From the NCBI RefSeq assembly GCF_000834635.1, contig NZ_JXQV01000009.1, positions 124,001 through 188,000 on the forward strand: a DNA stretch of 64,000 nt, in the 5' to 3' direction. Both the position numbers and the translations under genes were made by a program. How positions within the stretch are numbered: position 1 is the first letter of the stretch; every line of letters begins with the position of its first letter. The notes beneath the pieces were generated by a model. It was not told where the DNA came from. It was given only the letters and a program-made list of their open reading frames with translations, and ran no database searches. This DNA comes from Agrobacterium tumefaciens (lineage in GTDB: Bacteria; Pseudomonadota; Alphaproteobacteria; Rhizobiales; Rhizobiaceae). Below are positions 28,291-36,868 of this stretch, one piece after another.

Positions 28291-28379
28291 GACGTCATCC
28301 TAGGGCTTGTCCCTAGGATCTAACGAATCCCAACATTGAACGTGGTCAGTTCCTCGGGACAAGCCCGAGGATGACGTAG
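28291..28379. repeat. Intergenic palindromic mosaic repeat, rhizobial RIME/REP-like
   Basis: Two arms, at 28291-28317 and 28352-28377, are inverted copies of about 26 bases. Each arm is itself a small hairpin: CCTAGGG-CTTGT-CCCTAGG in the left and CCTCGGG-ACAAG-CCCGAGG in the right. The arms differ at two positions, and these differences are compensatory, so each inner hairpin stays perfect. This is the form of intergenic mosaic elements scattered in Rhizobiaceae chromosomes. It lies between the two ABC exporter genes. Only one copy is seen in the window. Confidence 0.75.
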
Positions 28380-28415
28380 AGAGAGATTTGACGCCCCCAC
28401 AAATCAAGGCCTAGC

Positions 28416-30272
28416 CTACTCCCCTGCCGCCTTCATGTCGGGTTCCTCGTCAGCAATGAAGCCACCGGACTGGCGCAGCCACAGGTCGGCATAAATGCCG
28501 CCATGCTGCACAAGCTCCGTATGCGTTCCAGCCTCAACGATCTTACCAGCGTCAAGAACGATCACGCGGTCCATTTCTGTCAGCGTCGACAAGCGGTGGG
28601 CGATGGCGATGACGGTCTTGCCTTCCATCAGGGCAAACAGGTTTTCCTGAATTGCCGCTTCGACCTCCGAATCCAGCGCAGACGTTGCTTCATCGAGAAT
28701 GAGGATCGGCGCGTTTTTCAGGAACACGCGGGCAATCGAGATGCGCTGGCGCTGGCCACCGGACAGTTTCACGCCGCGCTCGCCAACCTGCGCATCGAGC
28801 CCCTGGCGACCGTGCATATCGACAAGCGTTTCGATGAAGTCCCACGCATTGGCGCGCTTTGCCGCTGCAATGATCTCCTCATCCGAGGCGCCGGGATGAC
28901 CATAGGCAATGTTCTCACGGATGGTGCGGTGGAGCAGCGATGTATCCTGCGTCACAACGCCAATCAGCGCACGCAAGCTATCCTGCGAGACGGTGGAAAT
29001 ATCCTGCCCGTCGATGAGGATCTTGCCCGATTCGAGATCGTAGAAGCGCAGCAAAAGGTTCATCAGCGTTGTCTTGCCAGCGCCGGAACGGCCAACAAGC
29101 CCAACCTTTTCGCCGGGCTTGATATCCAGAGACAGGCCTTCAATCACACCCTTGTTCTTGCCGTAGTGGAAGCGGATGTTATCGAAGTGGATTTCGCCCT
29201 TTGATGCAGACAACGCAGGCGCGCCGGCCTCATCAACGATATCGTGCGGCTTGGACATCATGCTCATGCCATCATAGACCGTGCCGATGTTTTCAAACAG
29301 CGATGTGACTTCCCACATGATCCACTGTGACATGCCGTTAACGCGCATGGAAAGACCGATGGCAACCGCAAGCGCACCGACAGTCACCGAGCCCGTCAGC
29401 CAGAAATAAAGGCCAAGCGATGTGGTCGTGAACATCACAAACGCATTGTTGATATCGATGGCGATGTTGAAGGCCGAAATCTTGCGCATCTGCCGGTGGA
29501 CGGTGCCCAGGAACATGTCCATGCCTTCGCGGGCGTAAACCTCTTCGCGGCCAGCATGCGAGAACAGCTTGATGGTGGCGATGTTGGTGTAGCTATCCAC
29601 AATGCGGCCCGTCATCAGGGATCGCGCATCGGCCTGCTCACTGGACAGACGTCCCAGTTTCGGCACGAAATAGGTCAAGATGGAGATGTAAATCGCCAGC
29701 CACACGACAAGCGGTATGACCAGACGCCAATCGGCAGCCGCCACCATGAATAGCATGGAGATGACGAAGCTGATCGCATAGACGAAAACGTCGATGATCT
29801 TCAACGCCACTTCGCGAATGGAGAGCGCCGTCTGCATGACCTTGGTGGAAACGCGGCCCGCAAACTCATTGGCGAAAAACGTCATGGAATGGCGCAGCAG
29901 AAAGCGGTGCATGTGCCAGCGGGCAATCATGCCGAAGTTTCCAGCCAGCGTCTGGTGCATCGTCATGGTGTGGATCGAGCCCATCAGCGGCAGTGCGACC
30001 AGGACAATGGCCGCCATGACGACCAGATGCCAGCCCTCATCCTGAAGAAACGTCTCGCGGTTGGCCGTCGACAGCCAATCCACGATATTGCCAAGGAACT
30101 GATAGAGCATCACTTCCGCAACCGCGATGCCCATCGACATTAGCCCCAACAGCAGCAGCCAAGGTGCGGCGGGTTTGACGTAATGCCACATAAACGGCAA
30201 AAGCTTAGCCGGTGGCACCACGGGCGTGGAAGCGGGAAATGGATTTAGGCGTTTTTCAAACCAGCCGAACAT
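28416..30272 (-). CDS. ABC exporter half-transporter (permease fused to ATPase), first of a tandem pair
   Basis: A 618-residue exporter with an N-terminal transmembrane domain and a C-terminal ATPase: GRSGAGKTTL (Walker A), VTQDTSLLHRTIRENIAYG, LSGGQRQRISIAR (signature), ILILDEATSALD (Walker B) and IAHRLSTLTEMD. The ATG at 30272 has GGAG upstream and starts MFGWFEKRLNPF, parallel to the paralogue's FRFFENWIKPF; the open frame to 30374 is not needed. A spacer of 235 bases with a palindromic repeat separates it from the second exporter. A short ORF with a strong ribosome site lies 142 bases upstream. Confidence 0.92.
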   Translation of the reverse strand: MFGWFEKRLNPFPASTPVVPPAKLLPFMWHYVKPAAPWLLLLGLMSMGIAVAEVMLYQFLGNIVDWLSTANRETFLQDEGWHLVVMAAIVLVALPLMGSIHTMTMHQTLAGNFGMIARWHMHRFLLRHSMTFFANEFAGRVSTKVMQTALSIREVALKIIDVFVYAISFVISMLFMVAAADWRLVIPLVVWLAIYISILTYFVPKLGRLSSEQADARSLMTGRIVDSYTNIATIKLFSHAGREEVYAREGMDMFLGTVHRQMRKISAFNIAIDINNAFVMFTTTSLGLYFWLTGSVTVGALAVAIGLSMRVNGMSQWIMWEVTSLFENIGTVYDGMSMMSKPHDIVDEAGAPALSASKGEIHFDNIRFHYGKNKGVIEGLSLDIKPGEKVGLVGRSGAGKTTLMNLLLRFYDLESGKILIDGQDISTVSQDSLRALIGVVTQDTSLLHRTIRENIAYGHPGASDEEIIAAAKRANAWDFIETLVDMHGRQGLDAQVGERGVKLSGGQRQRISIARVFLKNAPILILDEATSALDSEVEAAIQENLFALMEGKTVIAIAHRLSTLTEMDRVIVLDAGKIVEAGTHTELVQHGGIYADLWLRQSGGFIADEEPDMKAAGE

Positions 30273-30672
30273 GGCCAAGCTCCGGACATAAACAACCCGA
30301 TGAAACGGCGCAGGGAGCTGAAATGCTCGCAGCCACAACGGGAATAAAATGGAATATGGCCGCAACAGCCACATGACGGGATTTTGAGAGATGCGGATCG
30401 ACCGCTGAAAACACCTAGGCCTGCAGAGGCGCTACAAAGGCCGGAAGGCGATGTCGAACAATTTTATCCATCTGAACCTCCATGGCTGGTGTTGAAGTTG
30501 CGCATCTGTAGCTCAAAAAATAAGCATTGACCAGCACCAAACCACCACAAGTTTCAACAGGGTTGAGCCGTAACACGCCATTGCGACCGAAAGACAACAG
30601 AACAGCCCGCGCTGGTTCCTTGTTTCAGTATTCCGGACCATGATAAGTCGCTTCAAGACATTCAGGAAAGAC
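30273..30672. other. Divergent intergenic region upstream of the ABC exporter and trmL
   Basis: A 400-base gap. It holds the short minus-strand ORF at 30415-30471 and should hold the promoters of the exporter pair (minus) and trmL (plus). No riboswitch, tRNA or repeat was recognised. Confidence 0.5.
30415..30471 (-). CDS. Eighteen-codon ORF upstream of the ABC exporter pair, possible leader peptide
   Basis: ATG at 30471 with GGAGGTTCAG directly upstream, close to an ideal Shine-Dalgarno. It encodes MDKIVRHRLPAFVAPLQA and ends 142 bases before the exporter start. Leader peptides that sense antibiotics through ribosome stalling are known upstream of some drug exporters and resistance genes, so the position is suggestive. 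The ORF is very short and could be chance. Confidence 0.35.
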   Translation of the reverse strand: MDKIVRHRLPAFVAPLQA

Positions 30673-31140
30673 ATGAGCATGCCCGATATCAGGATCGCCC
30701 TTTACCAACCGGATATTCCCGGCAACACCGGCACCATTTTGAGGCTGGCCGCGTGCCTCGGCATCGGCGTTGATATCATCGAGCCAGCCGGATTTGACAT
30801 TTCCGACCGCAACCTGAAACGTGCAGGCATGGATTATCTCTCGACGGCGTCACTGACGCGCCATGTGAACTGGGAGCGCTTTGAAGAATGGCGCGCAACT
30901 ACCGGCCGCCGGTTGCTTCTGGCCTCCACCAAAGCGGCGCTGCCCTATGTGGACGTTGAATACCGCGCCGATGACATTCTGCTGCTGGGCCGCGAAAGCG
31001 CCGGTGTTCCCGATCACGTCCACGACAAGGCCGATATGCGGCTGATCATTCCCATGGTGGAAGGGCAGCGCTCCATCAACGTCGCCATGTCGGCCGCGAT
31101 GATCACTGGGGAGGCTTTACGACAGACGGCCTGGCGATAG
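30673..31140 (+). CDS. trmL: tRNA (cytidine(34)-2'-O)-methyltransferase
   Basis: A 155-residue SPOUT-class methyltransferase that modifies the wobble base of leucine tRNAs with SAM. The start MPDIRIALYQPDIPGNTGTILRLA, in part, is diagnostic, followed by LLLGRESAGVPDHVHD and the knot motif IPMVEGQRSINVAMSAAM. The ATG at 30673 has AGGAAAG upstream; the next ATG at 30679 is equally possible. It stands alone between the ABC pair and a phosphate transporter. Confidence 0.94.
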   Translation: MSMPDIRIALYQPDIPGNTGTILRLAACLGIGVDIIEPAGFDISDRNLKRAGMDYLSTASLTRHVNWERFEEWRATTGRRLLLASTKAALPYVDVEYRADDILLLGRESAGVPDHVHDKADMRLIIPMVEGQRSINVAMSAAMITGEALRQTAWR

Positions 31141-31334
31141 GTCCATCGCCATTTCGCGTCTAAATGTCGTAATCAGCCCTGTACGGCAGAGTGTTTCAGG
31201 CCTATATTCATTAGCCAACGAAAGAGTCCTACCTCCGAAAACTTTCCGCGCAGCATGTCGTCCGAAGGCTAGAACGGTTTCGGGCAAGGCAAGGTATTCA
31301 CGATAGAAGACTGACGGACGGAGGGCGACCAAGC

Positions 31335-32990
31335 ATGCAATCCACCATCATCATCGTCAACCTGCTCGGCGCGGTTTCACTTCTGCTGTTCGGTCTCGCG
31401 CAGGTGAAGGACGGCGTCACGCGTGCCTTTGGCGTGAAGCTGCGCATCGTGCTCGCAACCGGCACGAAAAGCGGACCGCGCTCGATGTTGTCAGGGTTTC
31501 TCGCCACCATCGCCTTGCAGAGTTCCACAGCCACGGCTCTAACCGTCGCATCCTTTGCGGAACGAGACCTCATTCGCCCGCGCATGGCGCAGGTGGTTCT
31601 TCTCGGCGCCAATATCGGCACCGCCGTCACCGCTTGGATATTTGCGACTGGCGTGGCATGGCTTTCGCCCATGCTCATCCTGTCCGGCATCATTGTGCGC
31701 AGAGGAACATCCAGCGCACGGCAAGGCGGCGGCACGGCGCTGGTGGGCGTTGGCCTGATGCTGCTTTCGCTGCACCTGTTGAGTGCCGCGACCGAACCAA
31801 TGCGCGATTCTCCCGCGCTCGGCGCATTCATCGGCCTTCTGGATGATGCCTGGCCGGTCGCCCTTCTTCTTTCGGCAGCCTTGGCCTTCGTGTCATCCTC
31901 AAGCCTAGCTGTTGTCGTGCTGATCCTGTCGCTGGCCTCCGCTGGCATTCTCTCCACGGCGCTGATCATTGTTCTCATTCTCGGCGCCAATATTGGTGGC
32001 GCCATCCCGCCTGTCATCGCCACCCTATCCGCTCCCGCATCGGCCCGGCGCATCACCCTCGGCAATCTTCTCGTGCGCACCGTGGGCTGCCTGGTCGCCC
32101 TGCCACTCGCGGGCTTGGGTGCCCAGCTGCTGCAACAGCTTCCGCTTTCACAAGACATGCTGCCGGTGGACGCCCATCTGATCTTCAATCTGGCGCTCGC
32201 GGCCATTGCCTGGCCGTTTTCAGGCCTTATCTCGGAGATGATGGCGAAGATGGTGCCGGATGACGCGAAAGCCGAGGAAGGCCAGCGTTTTCTCGATGCC
32301 AGCGCGCTGGATACGCCCGTCGTGGCGCTTGCCAATGCCACACGCGAAGTGCTTGTTGTCGGCGACACCATTGAACGCATGCTTATCCGCGCTGAAAACG
32401 CGTTCAAGCACAACGACCTTGCTCCCTTGGCCGAAATCGCCGCGCTGGAAACCAAGGTCGACATGTTGCAGCAGGATGTGAAGATCTATCTGTCTCAGCT
32501 GGGCCGCAAAGGACTAGACGAGGACGCCGCCCGCCGCTCTATAACCATCATCGACTACGCCATCAATCTCGAACATATCGGCGATATCGTTGAAAAAGGG
32601 CTGTGCGAGCAGATCCGCAAAAAGATCGTCAATGGCTTTAAATTTTCGGATGAAGGCTATGACGAGCTGAAAACGCTGTTCGACATGACCATCGAGAACC
32701 TGCGCGCCGCCCAGAGCGTATTCGTGACCGGTGATTTCGATCTCGCCCGCCATCTGATGGAAATCAAGGTCGATATCAGGCGGTTGGAAAAGCGGTCATC
32801 CAGCCGCCATCTGGAGCGCCTTCGCGACGGGCTGACGCAGAGCCTGCAAACCAGTTCGCTGCATCTGGACATTCTGCGCGATCTCAAGCGCGTTAACGCC
32901 CACATCGTTTCGGTAGCGCATCCCATTCTGGACCAGGGCGGCGTGTTGGGCGAAAGCCGGTTGCGTGCCGTGGATAGCCGTAAAAGCTAG
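31335..32990 (+). CDS. Na/Pi cotransporter family protein with PhoU-like tail
   Basis: A 551-residue protein. The N-terminal half has about eight to nine hydrophobic segments with two copies of the Na/Pi signature region (GFLATIALQSSTATALTVA and ALAFVSSSSLAVVVLIL), each followed by a G-A-N-I-G motif (VLLGANIGTAV; LILGANIGGAI). The C-terminal 210 residues are helical and PhoU-like (LEHIGDIVEKG; FDLARHLMEIK). The family moves phosphate with sodium; bacterial relatives (YjbB) can also export phosphate. It stands alone with a GGAGGG ribosome site. No Pho box was recognised upstream. Confidence 0.92.
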   Translation: MQSTIIIVNLLGAVSLLLFGLAQVKDGVTRAFGVKLRIVLATGTKSGPRSMLSGFLATIALQSSTATALTVASFAERDLIRPRMAQVVLLGANIGTAVTAWIFATGVAWLSPMLILSGIIVRRGTSSARQGGGTALVGVGLMLLSLHLLSAATEPMRDSPALGAFIGLLDDAWPVALLLSAALAFVSSSSLAVVVLILSLASAGILSTALIIVLILGANIGGAIPPVIATLSAPASARRITLGNLLVRTVGCLVALPLAGLGAQLLQQLPLSQDMLPVDAHLIFNLALAAIAWPFSGLISEMMAKMVPDDAKAEEGQRFLDASALDTPVVALANATREVLVVGDTIERMLIRAENAFKHNDLAPLAEIAALETKVDMLQQDVKIYLSQLGRKGLDEDAARRSITIIDYAINLEHIGDIVEKGLCEQIRKKIVNGFKFSDEGYDELKTLFDMTIENLRAAQSVFVTGDFDLARHLMEIKVDIRRLEKRSSSRHLERLRDGLTQSLQTSSLHLDILRDLKRVNAHIVSVAHPILDQGGVLGESRLRAVDSRKS

Positions 32991-32999
32991 GGTGGGAGC

Positions 33000-33278
33000 T
33001 TAGTCTGCCGACGGCAGGCGGCGCATGGTGAACTCTATGCGGTCGCCATCCAGCGGACGCCAGCTTTCCACTTCCGTCCAGTAGGCGGCCTTGGGGTATT
33101 CATCGAACCACTCCCGCGCCTTGGCACGCGCCTCTTCGCGGGCAAGGCAGAAGGTCTGGCGCACGAACATGCCCTGTCTGTCATTCTTGCGGCCACCGGC
33201 AGCGGCGCGATCCTGCCTGTGGGCATCGATCCTGCGCTTCAAGCCATCCAGCGGCGGCGGGCCAGTAAATTTCGCCAT
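33000..33278 (-). CDS. Small conserved-looking protein of unknown function
   Basis: A 92-residue protein with no family I recognise. It is basic at the N-terminus (LKRRIDAHRQDRAAAGGRK), has a mixed charged helix (AREEARAKAREWFDEYPKAAYW), then a short strand-rich end (DRIEFTMRRLPSAD). There is no signal peptide or membrane segment. It is convergent with the Na/Pi gene (9 bases between stops) and divergent from hemF. Coding is supported by composition and lack of a better reading frame, not by homology. Confidence 0.65.
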   Translation of the reverse strand: MAKFTGPPPLDGLKRRIDAHRQDRAAAGGRKNDRQGMFVRQTFCLAREEARAKAREWFDEYPKAAYWTEVESWRPLDGDRIEFTMRRLPSAD

Positions 33279-33400
33279 GACACAACCTCTCTGTTCAAAA
33301 GATAGTGTGAAGCACGGGACTTGGCGAGTCGAATTTGTATCGTTGCTGCACGACTGCTAAACCGGGCCAATCGCAATGATTCGACGCTTAGGAGATCGAT

Positions 33401-34312
33401 ATGGAACGGCCGGTTTTGCCAAAGGGCTTGCCTGACGACATCGAGGACAAGAAGGCACTTGCCAAAGCCTGGTTCGAGAGCCTGCGCGACACGATCGTGA
33501 CCGCCTTCGAGACGATTGAAGACGAGCTGCAAGGCCCCCTCGCCGACCAGCAGCCCGGTCGCTTCGTGCAAAAGGAATGGCAGCGCGACAATGGCGAAGG
33601 CGGCGGCGGCAAGATGTCGATGATGGAAGGCCGCGTCTTTGAAAAGGTCGGCGTTCACACATCCACCGTTCATGGCGAGTTCTCGCAGGAATTTCGCAAC
33701 CAGATACCCGGTGCGGAAGAAGACCCGCGCTTCTGGGCATCCGGCATTTCGCTGATTGCACACCCGGTCAATCCCAACGTGCCTGCCGTTCATATGAACA
33801 CGCGCATGGTCGTGACCTCCAGCCACTGGTTTGGCGGCGGCGCGGACCTGACGCCGGTTCTGGACCGACGCCGCACGCAGGAAGACAATGACACCCAGAT
33901 CTTCCACCGCGTGTTCGAAATCACCTGCAATCGCCACTCCGTGGCGGACTACCCGCGCTACAAGCAATGGTGCGATGAGTACTTCCATCTCAAGCACCGC
34001 AACGAGCCACGCGGCATCGGCGGTATCTTCTTCGATTGGCTCCACCCGGAAGAAGGAAAGAGCGATTGGAACGACAATTTCGCCTTCGTGCAGGATGTCG
34101 GCCGCGCCTTCAATCTGGTCTATCCGAAGATCGTGCGCAGCAATTTCAACCTGCCGTGGACGGAAGAAGACCGCGATGAACAACTGATTCGCCGTGGCCG
34201 CTACGTGGAATTCAACCTTCTTTACGACCGTGGAACGATTTTCGGCCTGAAAACCGGCGGCAATGTCGACTCCATCCTGTCGTCGCTGCCTCCCGTGGTG
34301 CGCTGGCCTTGA
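33401..34312 (+). CDS. hemF: Oxygen-dependent coproporphyrinogen III oxidase
   Basis: A 303-residue enzyme of haem synthesis that oxidatively decarboxylates coproporphyrinogen III using oxygen. Signature blocks are [22 protein letters not shown], in part, with the conserved metal-region His, [20 protein letters not shown], in part, and [19 protein letters not shown] near the end. The length is normal. The gene stands alone. It also fits the haem theme of the receptor at the right end of the window, though they are 28 kb apart. Confidence 0.97.
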   Translation: MERPVLPKGLPDDIEDKKALAKAWFESLRDTIVTAFETIEDELQGPLADQQPGRFVQKEWQRDNGEGGGGKMSMMEGRVFEKVGVHTSTVHGEFSQEFRNQIPGAEEDPRFWASGISLIAHPVNPNVPAVHMNTRMVVTSSHWFGGGADLTPVLDRRRTQEDNDTQIFHRVFEITCNRHSVADYPRYKQWCDEYFHLKHRNEPRGIGGIFFDWLHPEEGKSDWNDNFAFVQDVGRAFNLVYPKIVRSNFNLPWTEEDRDEQLIRRGRYVEFNLLYDRGTIFGLKTGGNVDSILSSLPPVVRWP

Positions 34313-34431
34313 CAGATCACAAAAAATTTCCCGTTTGTTACAGGGTTAGGCAGTGAATAAGAAATTTAGCTCTTATTAAGATTTGAAGGCAGTGATACGC
34401 TTCCAGTTGTAGATGGACTGGAGGAGATATC

Positions 34432-34701
34432 ATGATGATTACTTCAAACAGCATGCCCATATCTGGCCTTGGCAATAGCCAATCCCAGGCTCTACCAACT
34501 CCCGAATTGATCAACCGGCTAGCCTTGGAGATGAGGGCTGTCGGCGACAGAGATTTGCCGCTTTCCTTTTATGCAGAGCAGGTCAAGCGCAGGCTTGCGA
34601 ACAACGCGGCGGCCAATGATGACGGCGTTGTGCCGTCGCGTGCACCGGCTGCAGCCACGTCATCCGTATTCCATTGCTGGGCACTTCGAGACACGATCTG
34701 A
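34432..34701 (+). CDS. Small protein of unknown function
   Basis: An 89-residue protein, not recognised. It has a very good ribosome site (GGAGGAGAT) just before the ATG. The N-terminus is Ser/Asn/Gln-rich, the middle is a probable helix (LINRLALEMRAVGDRDLPLSFYAEQVKRRLA, in part), and the tail is Ala-rich. It stands 119 bases after hemF and 96 before a DUF1059 gene, so these two small genes may be co-transcribed. Confidence 0.6.
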   Translation: MMITSNSMPISGLGNSQSQALPTPELINRLALEMRAVGDRDLPLSFYAEQVKRRLANNAAANDDGVVPSRAPAAATSSVFHCWALRDTI

Positions 34702-34797
34702 CACGGAACCTTATATCTTGCCGACCCGTTTGCTGATGCGCAGGGCAGAACCTTCCAAGCGAAAGTTCCGCCCTGACGCTTCTCATAAGGGAGGCCT

Positions 34798-34989
34798 ATG
34801 ATGAGACTTTATGAATGCGGAACCCTGGTGCCGGGTTGTGAGTGGCACACACGTGCAGACGAAGACGCCGAAGTTGTGCGACGCGCAGTCGACCATATGC
34901 GCCAAGCGCACGGTGAAGATGTCATTCGAGAGAACATGGTCGAAAACATCAAAACGCGCATCCGCAATGAGGATCAGGTTCAGGCCTGA
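34798..34989 (+). CDS. DUF1059-family small protein
   Basis: A 63-residue protein matching DUF1059 by the pattern of Cys7, Cys14, His17 and a later HMRQAHG helix (YECGTLVPGCEWHTRADED). The Cys/His set suggests metal binding, as inference; the function is unknown. The ribosome site GGGAGG precedes ATGATG. The 3' end overlaps the convergent cca gene by ten bases. Confidence 0.8.
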   Translation: MMRLYECGTLVPGCEWHTRADEDAEVVRRAVDHMRQAHGEDVIRENMVENIKTRIRNEDQVQA

Positions 34990-36242
34990 TCCTTAACAGC
35001 GGCTTCCAGCCGGGCAGTCAAGGCTGCCCGGTCCAATGAGAAGTTGAACTCGATCCACTTTTCCTCAAACTGCCCAAGAATCTCGCCAACCTTCGGACCC
35101 GGCGCTACCCCGGCGGCCAACAGGTCCGCGCCCGTGAGCGGGAAAGTTGGGCGCACAAATTTCTGCGTGCGAGACAGCAACGCCGAGAAACGCGCAATCT
35201 TCTGCATGGCTCCCTCGCCTGCGGAGATATCTGCACGTGCTGCGGCGAGCGAAAGCATCAGGCGCATGGTTATTCCCTCAACGCCGTTGCGATACAGCAG
35301 GCGATCAAAGGCGGCATCGGTGATAGCAGTATCGATAACAGGCGCGGACGCCCACTGCTTGAGGCGCTTTGCTTCAGCGTTTGACAGGCGAAGCCGTGAA
35401 GCCATTCCCGCGACGCGCTCCACGTCCACAGGCACAATGGCCGCAAGTCGCACTAGCGCATCCGGCGTCCACCCCAATGCCTGCTCAGCAGCAATAAGGC
35501 CATGGATGGCATCAATGCCCCATTTTTCCGTTTCCGGCAAAACCTGAGATAGCACACCGGATTGCCGCATCCACAAAAGTGCCCGGGATGGATCGGTGGC
35601 CGAGAGAAGCTTCTTCATTTCGCTCCACACGCGCTCGGCAGAGAGTGTGGACATCTTGCCCTTGGCGCGCGCGCTGGCCCGCAGCCCATCCGCATCGGGA
35701 CGACCGGAACCGTAATGGGCGAAGAAGCGGAAAAACCGCAAAACCCGCAAATAGTCTTCGGCAATGCGCGTATCTGCATCACCAATGAAACGAACATTGC
35801 GCGTTTCGATATCTGCCAACCCACCGACAAGATCGATCACCTCGCCGGAGGCGTCAGCATAAAGCGCGTTGATCGTCAGGTCGCGGCGCTGCGCATCCTC
35901 GTTCCAGTCGGTCCCAAAAAGAACCTGCGCATGGCGGCCATCGGTTTCCACATCACGGCGCAATGTCGTGACTTCAAAGCCTTCGCCATCCAGCACCAGC
36001 GTGACGGTGCCATGCTCGATGCCGGTTGGCACAGCCTTGATGCCCGCACTTTGCGCCCGCTCGACCACATCCTGAGGCGGAAGCGTTGTCGCCATGTCGA
36101 TATCTGCCACCGGCATGCCCATCAGGGCATTGCGAACGGCACCGCCAACGATACGCGCCTCACCGCCATCGACATTCAAAAGCGCCAGAATCCGCTGGAG
36201 ACCTGGTTTCAAGAACCAGTCCTGTCCGGCAACGTTGCTCAT
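34980..36242 (-). CDS. cca: CCA tRNA nucleotidyltransferase (poly(A) polymerase family)
   Basis: A 420-residue class II nucleotidyltransferase that adds or repairs the 3' CCA of tRNA. The catalytic head is RIVGGAVRNALMGMPVADIDMATT, in part, with the DxD metal pair. RRDLTINALY and IAEDYLRVLRFFRFFAHYG, in part, are the other head/neck motifs. The C-terminal half is helical. It overlaps the nudL-like gene start by four bases (ATGA), so DUF1285 gene, nudL-like and cca form one operon. Confidence 0.94.
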   Translation of the reverse strand: MSNVAGQDWFLKPGLQRILALLNVDGGEARIVGGAVRNALMGMPVADIDMATTLPPQDVVERAQSAGIKAVPTGIEHGTVTLVLDGEGFEVTTLRRDVETDGRHAQVLFGTDWNEDAQRRDLTINALYADASGEVIDLVGGLADIETRNVRFIGDADTRIAEDYLRVLRFFRFFAHYGSGRPDADGLRASARAKGKMSTLSAERVWSEMKKLLSATDPSRALLWMRQSGVLSQVLPETEKWGIDAIHGLIAAEQALGWTPDALVRLAAIVPVDVERVAGMASRLRLSNAEAKRLKQWASAPVIDTAITDAAFDRLLYRNGVEGITMRLMLSLAAARADISAGEGAMQKIARFSALLSRTQKFVRPTFPLTGADLLAAGVAPGPKVGEILGQFEEKWIEFNFSLDRAALTARLEAAVKDQA

Positions 36243-36868
36243 GAATAGAACCTTTCATAGATGCGGCGTACAATGCCCGCCGTAATGCCCCAAATGTGAC
36301 GCTCGCCATAGGGCATTTCGTAGAAAAACCGCTCCTTCCCCTGAAAGATGCGGCTTGCCTGCCTGTGGTTTGCCGGTTGCATCAAAAACGACAGCGGCAC
36401 TTCGAAAACCTCATCCACTTCGGCCGGGTTCGGCGTGAGTTCAAAACCCGGTTTGACCACTGCGAGCACAGGCTTGATGCGGAAACCCGTTCCGGAAACA
36501 TAATCGGGCAAGCGCCCTACCGTTTCGATGAAACTTCGATCCAGCCCGATTTCCTCTTCCGTTTCCCGCAGGGCGGCATCTTCAGGCGAACGGTCATCCG
36601 CATCTATGCCACCGCCGGGAAAGGAAATCTGGCCGGAATGTTTGCGAAGCCTTGAGGTGCGCTGGGTGAAGATGACCCGGGCGTCGCCGCTGTAATCCAC
36701 AACCGGCACCAGCACTGCCGCGTCTTTCAGCGTGATACCATCGCCAAAAAGGCGCGCATCGGGGTTGAGAATATGGTCGCCGTCTTCGCGCTCGGCCACG
36801 CCTTCACCATCGGACAGCACACGCCGGCGGAAGCCCTCTGCCGAAAAATCCATGACATCAACGCTCAT
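36239..36868 (-). CDS. CoA pyrophosphatase-type Nudix hydrolase
   Basis: A 209-residue Nudix hydrolase of the NudL/YeaB (CoA diphosphatase) group, cleaving CoA or acyl-CoA to phosphopantetheine and ADP. The CoA-specific motif QRTSRLRKHSGQISFPGGG precedes a Nudix helix ending ALRETEEEIGL. In the GX5EX7REUXEEXGU pattern the first Glu is replaced by Arg or Asp depending on alignment (DADDRSPED), as happens in this subgroup. It is coupled on both sides by four-base overlaps to the DUF1285 gene and cca. Confidence 0.9.
   Translation of the reverse strand: MSVDVMDFSAEGFRRRVLSDGEGVAEREDGDHILNPDARLFGDGITLKDAAVLVPVVDYSGDARVIFTQRTSRLRKHSGQISFPGGGIDADDRSPEDAALRETEEEIGLDRSFIETVGRLPDYVSGTGFRIKPVLAVVKPGFELTPNPAEVDEVFEVPLSFLMQPANHRQASRIFQGKERFFYEMPYGERHIWGITAGIVRRIYERFYS

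Noticed and set aside
33279..33400. An FNR box upstream of hemF
   Set aside because: No TTGAT-n4-ATCAA-like dyad was found in the short gap.
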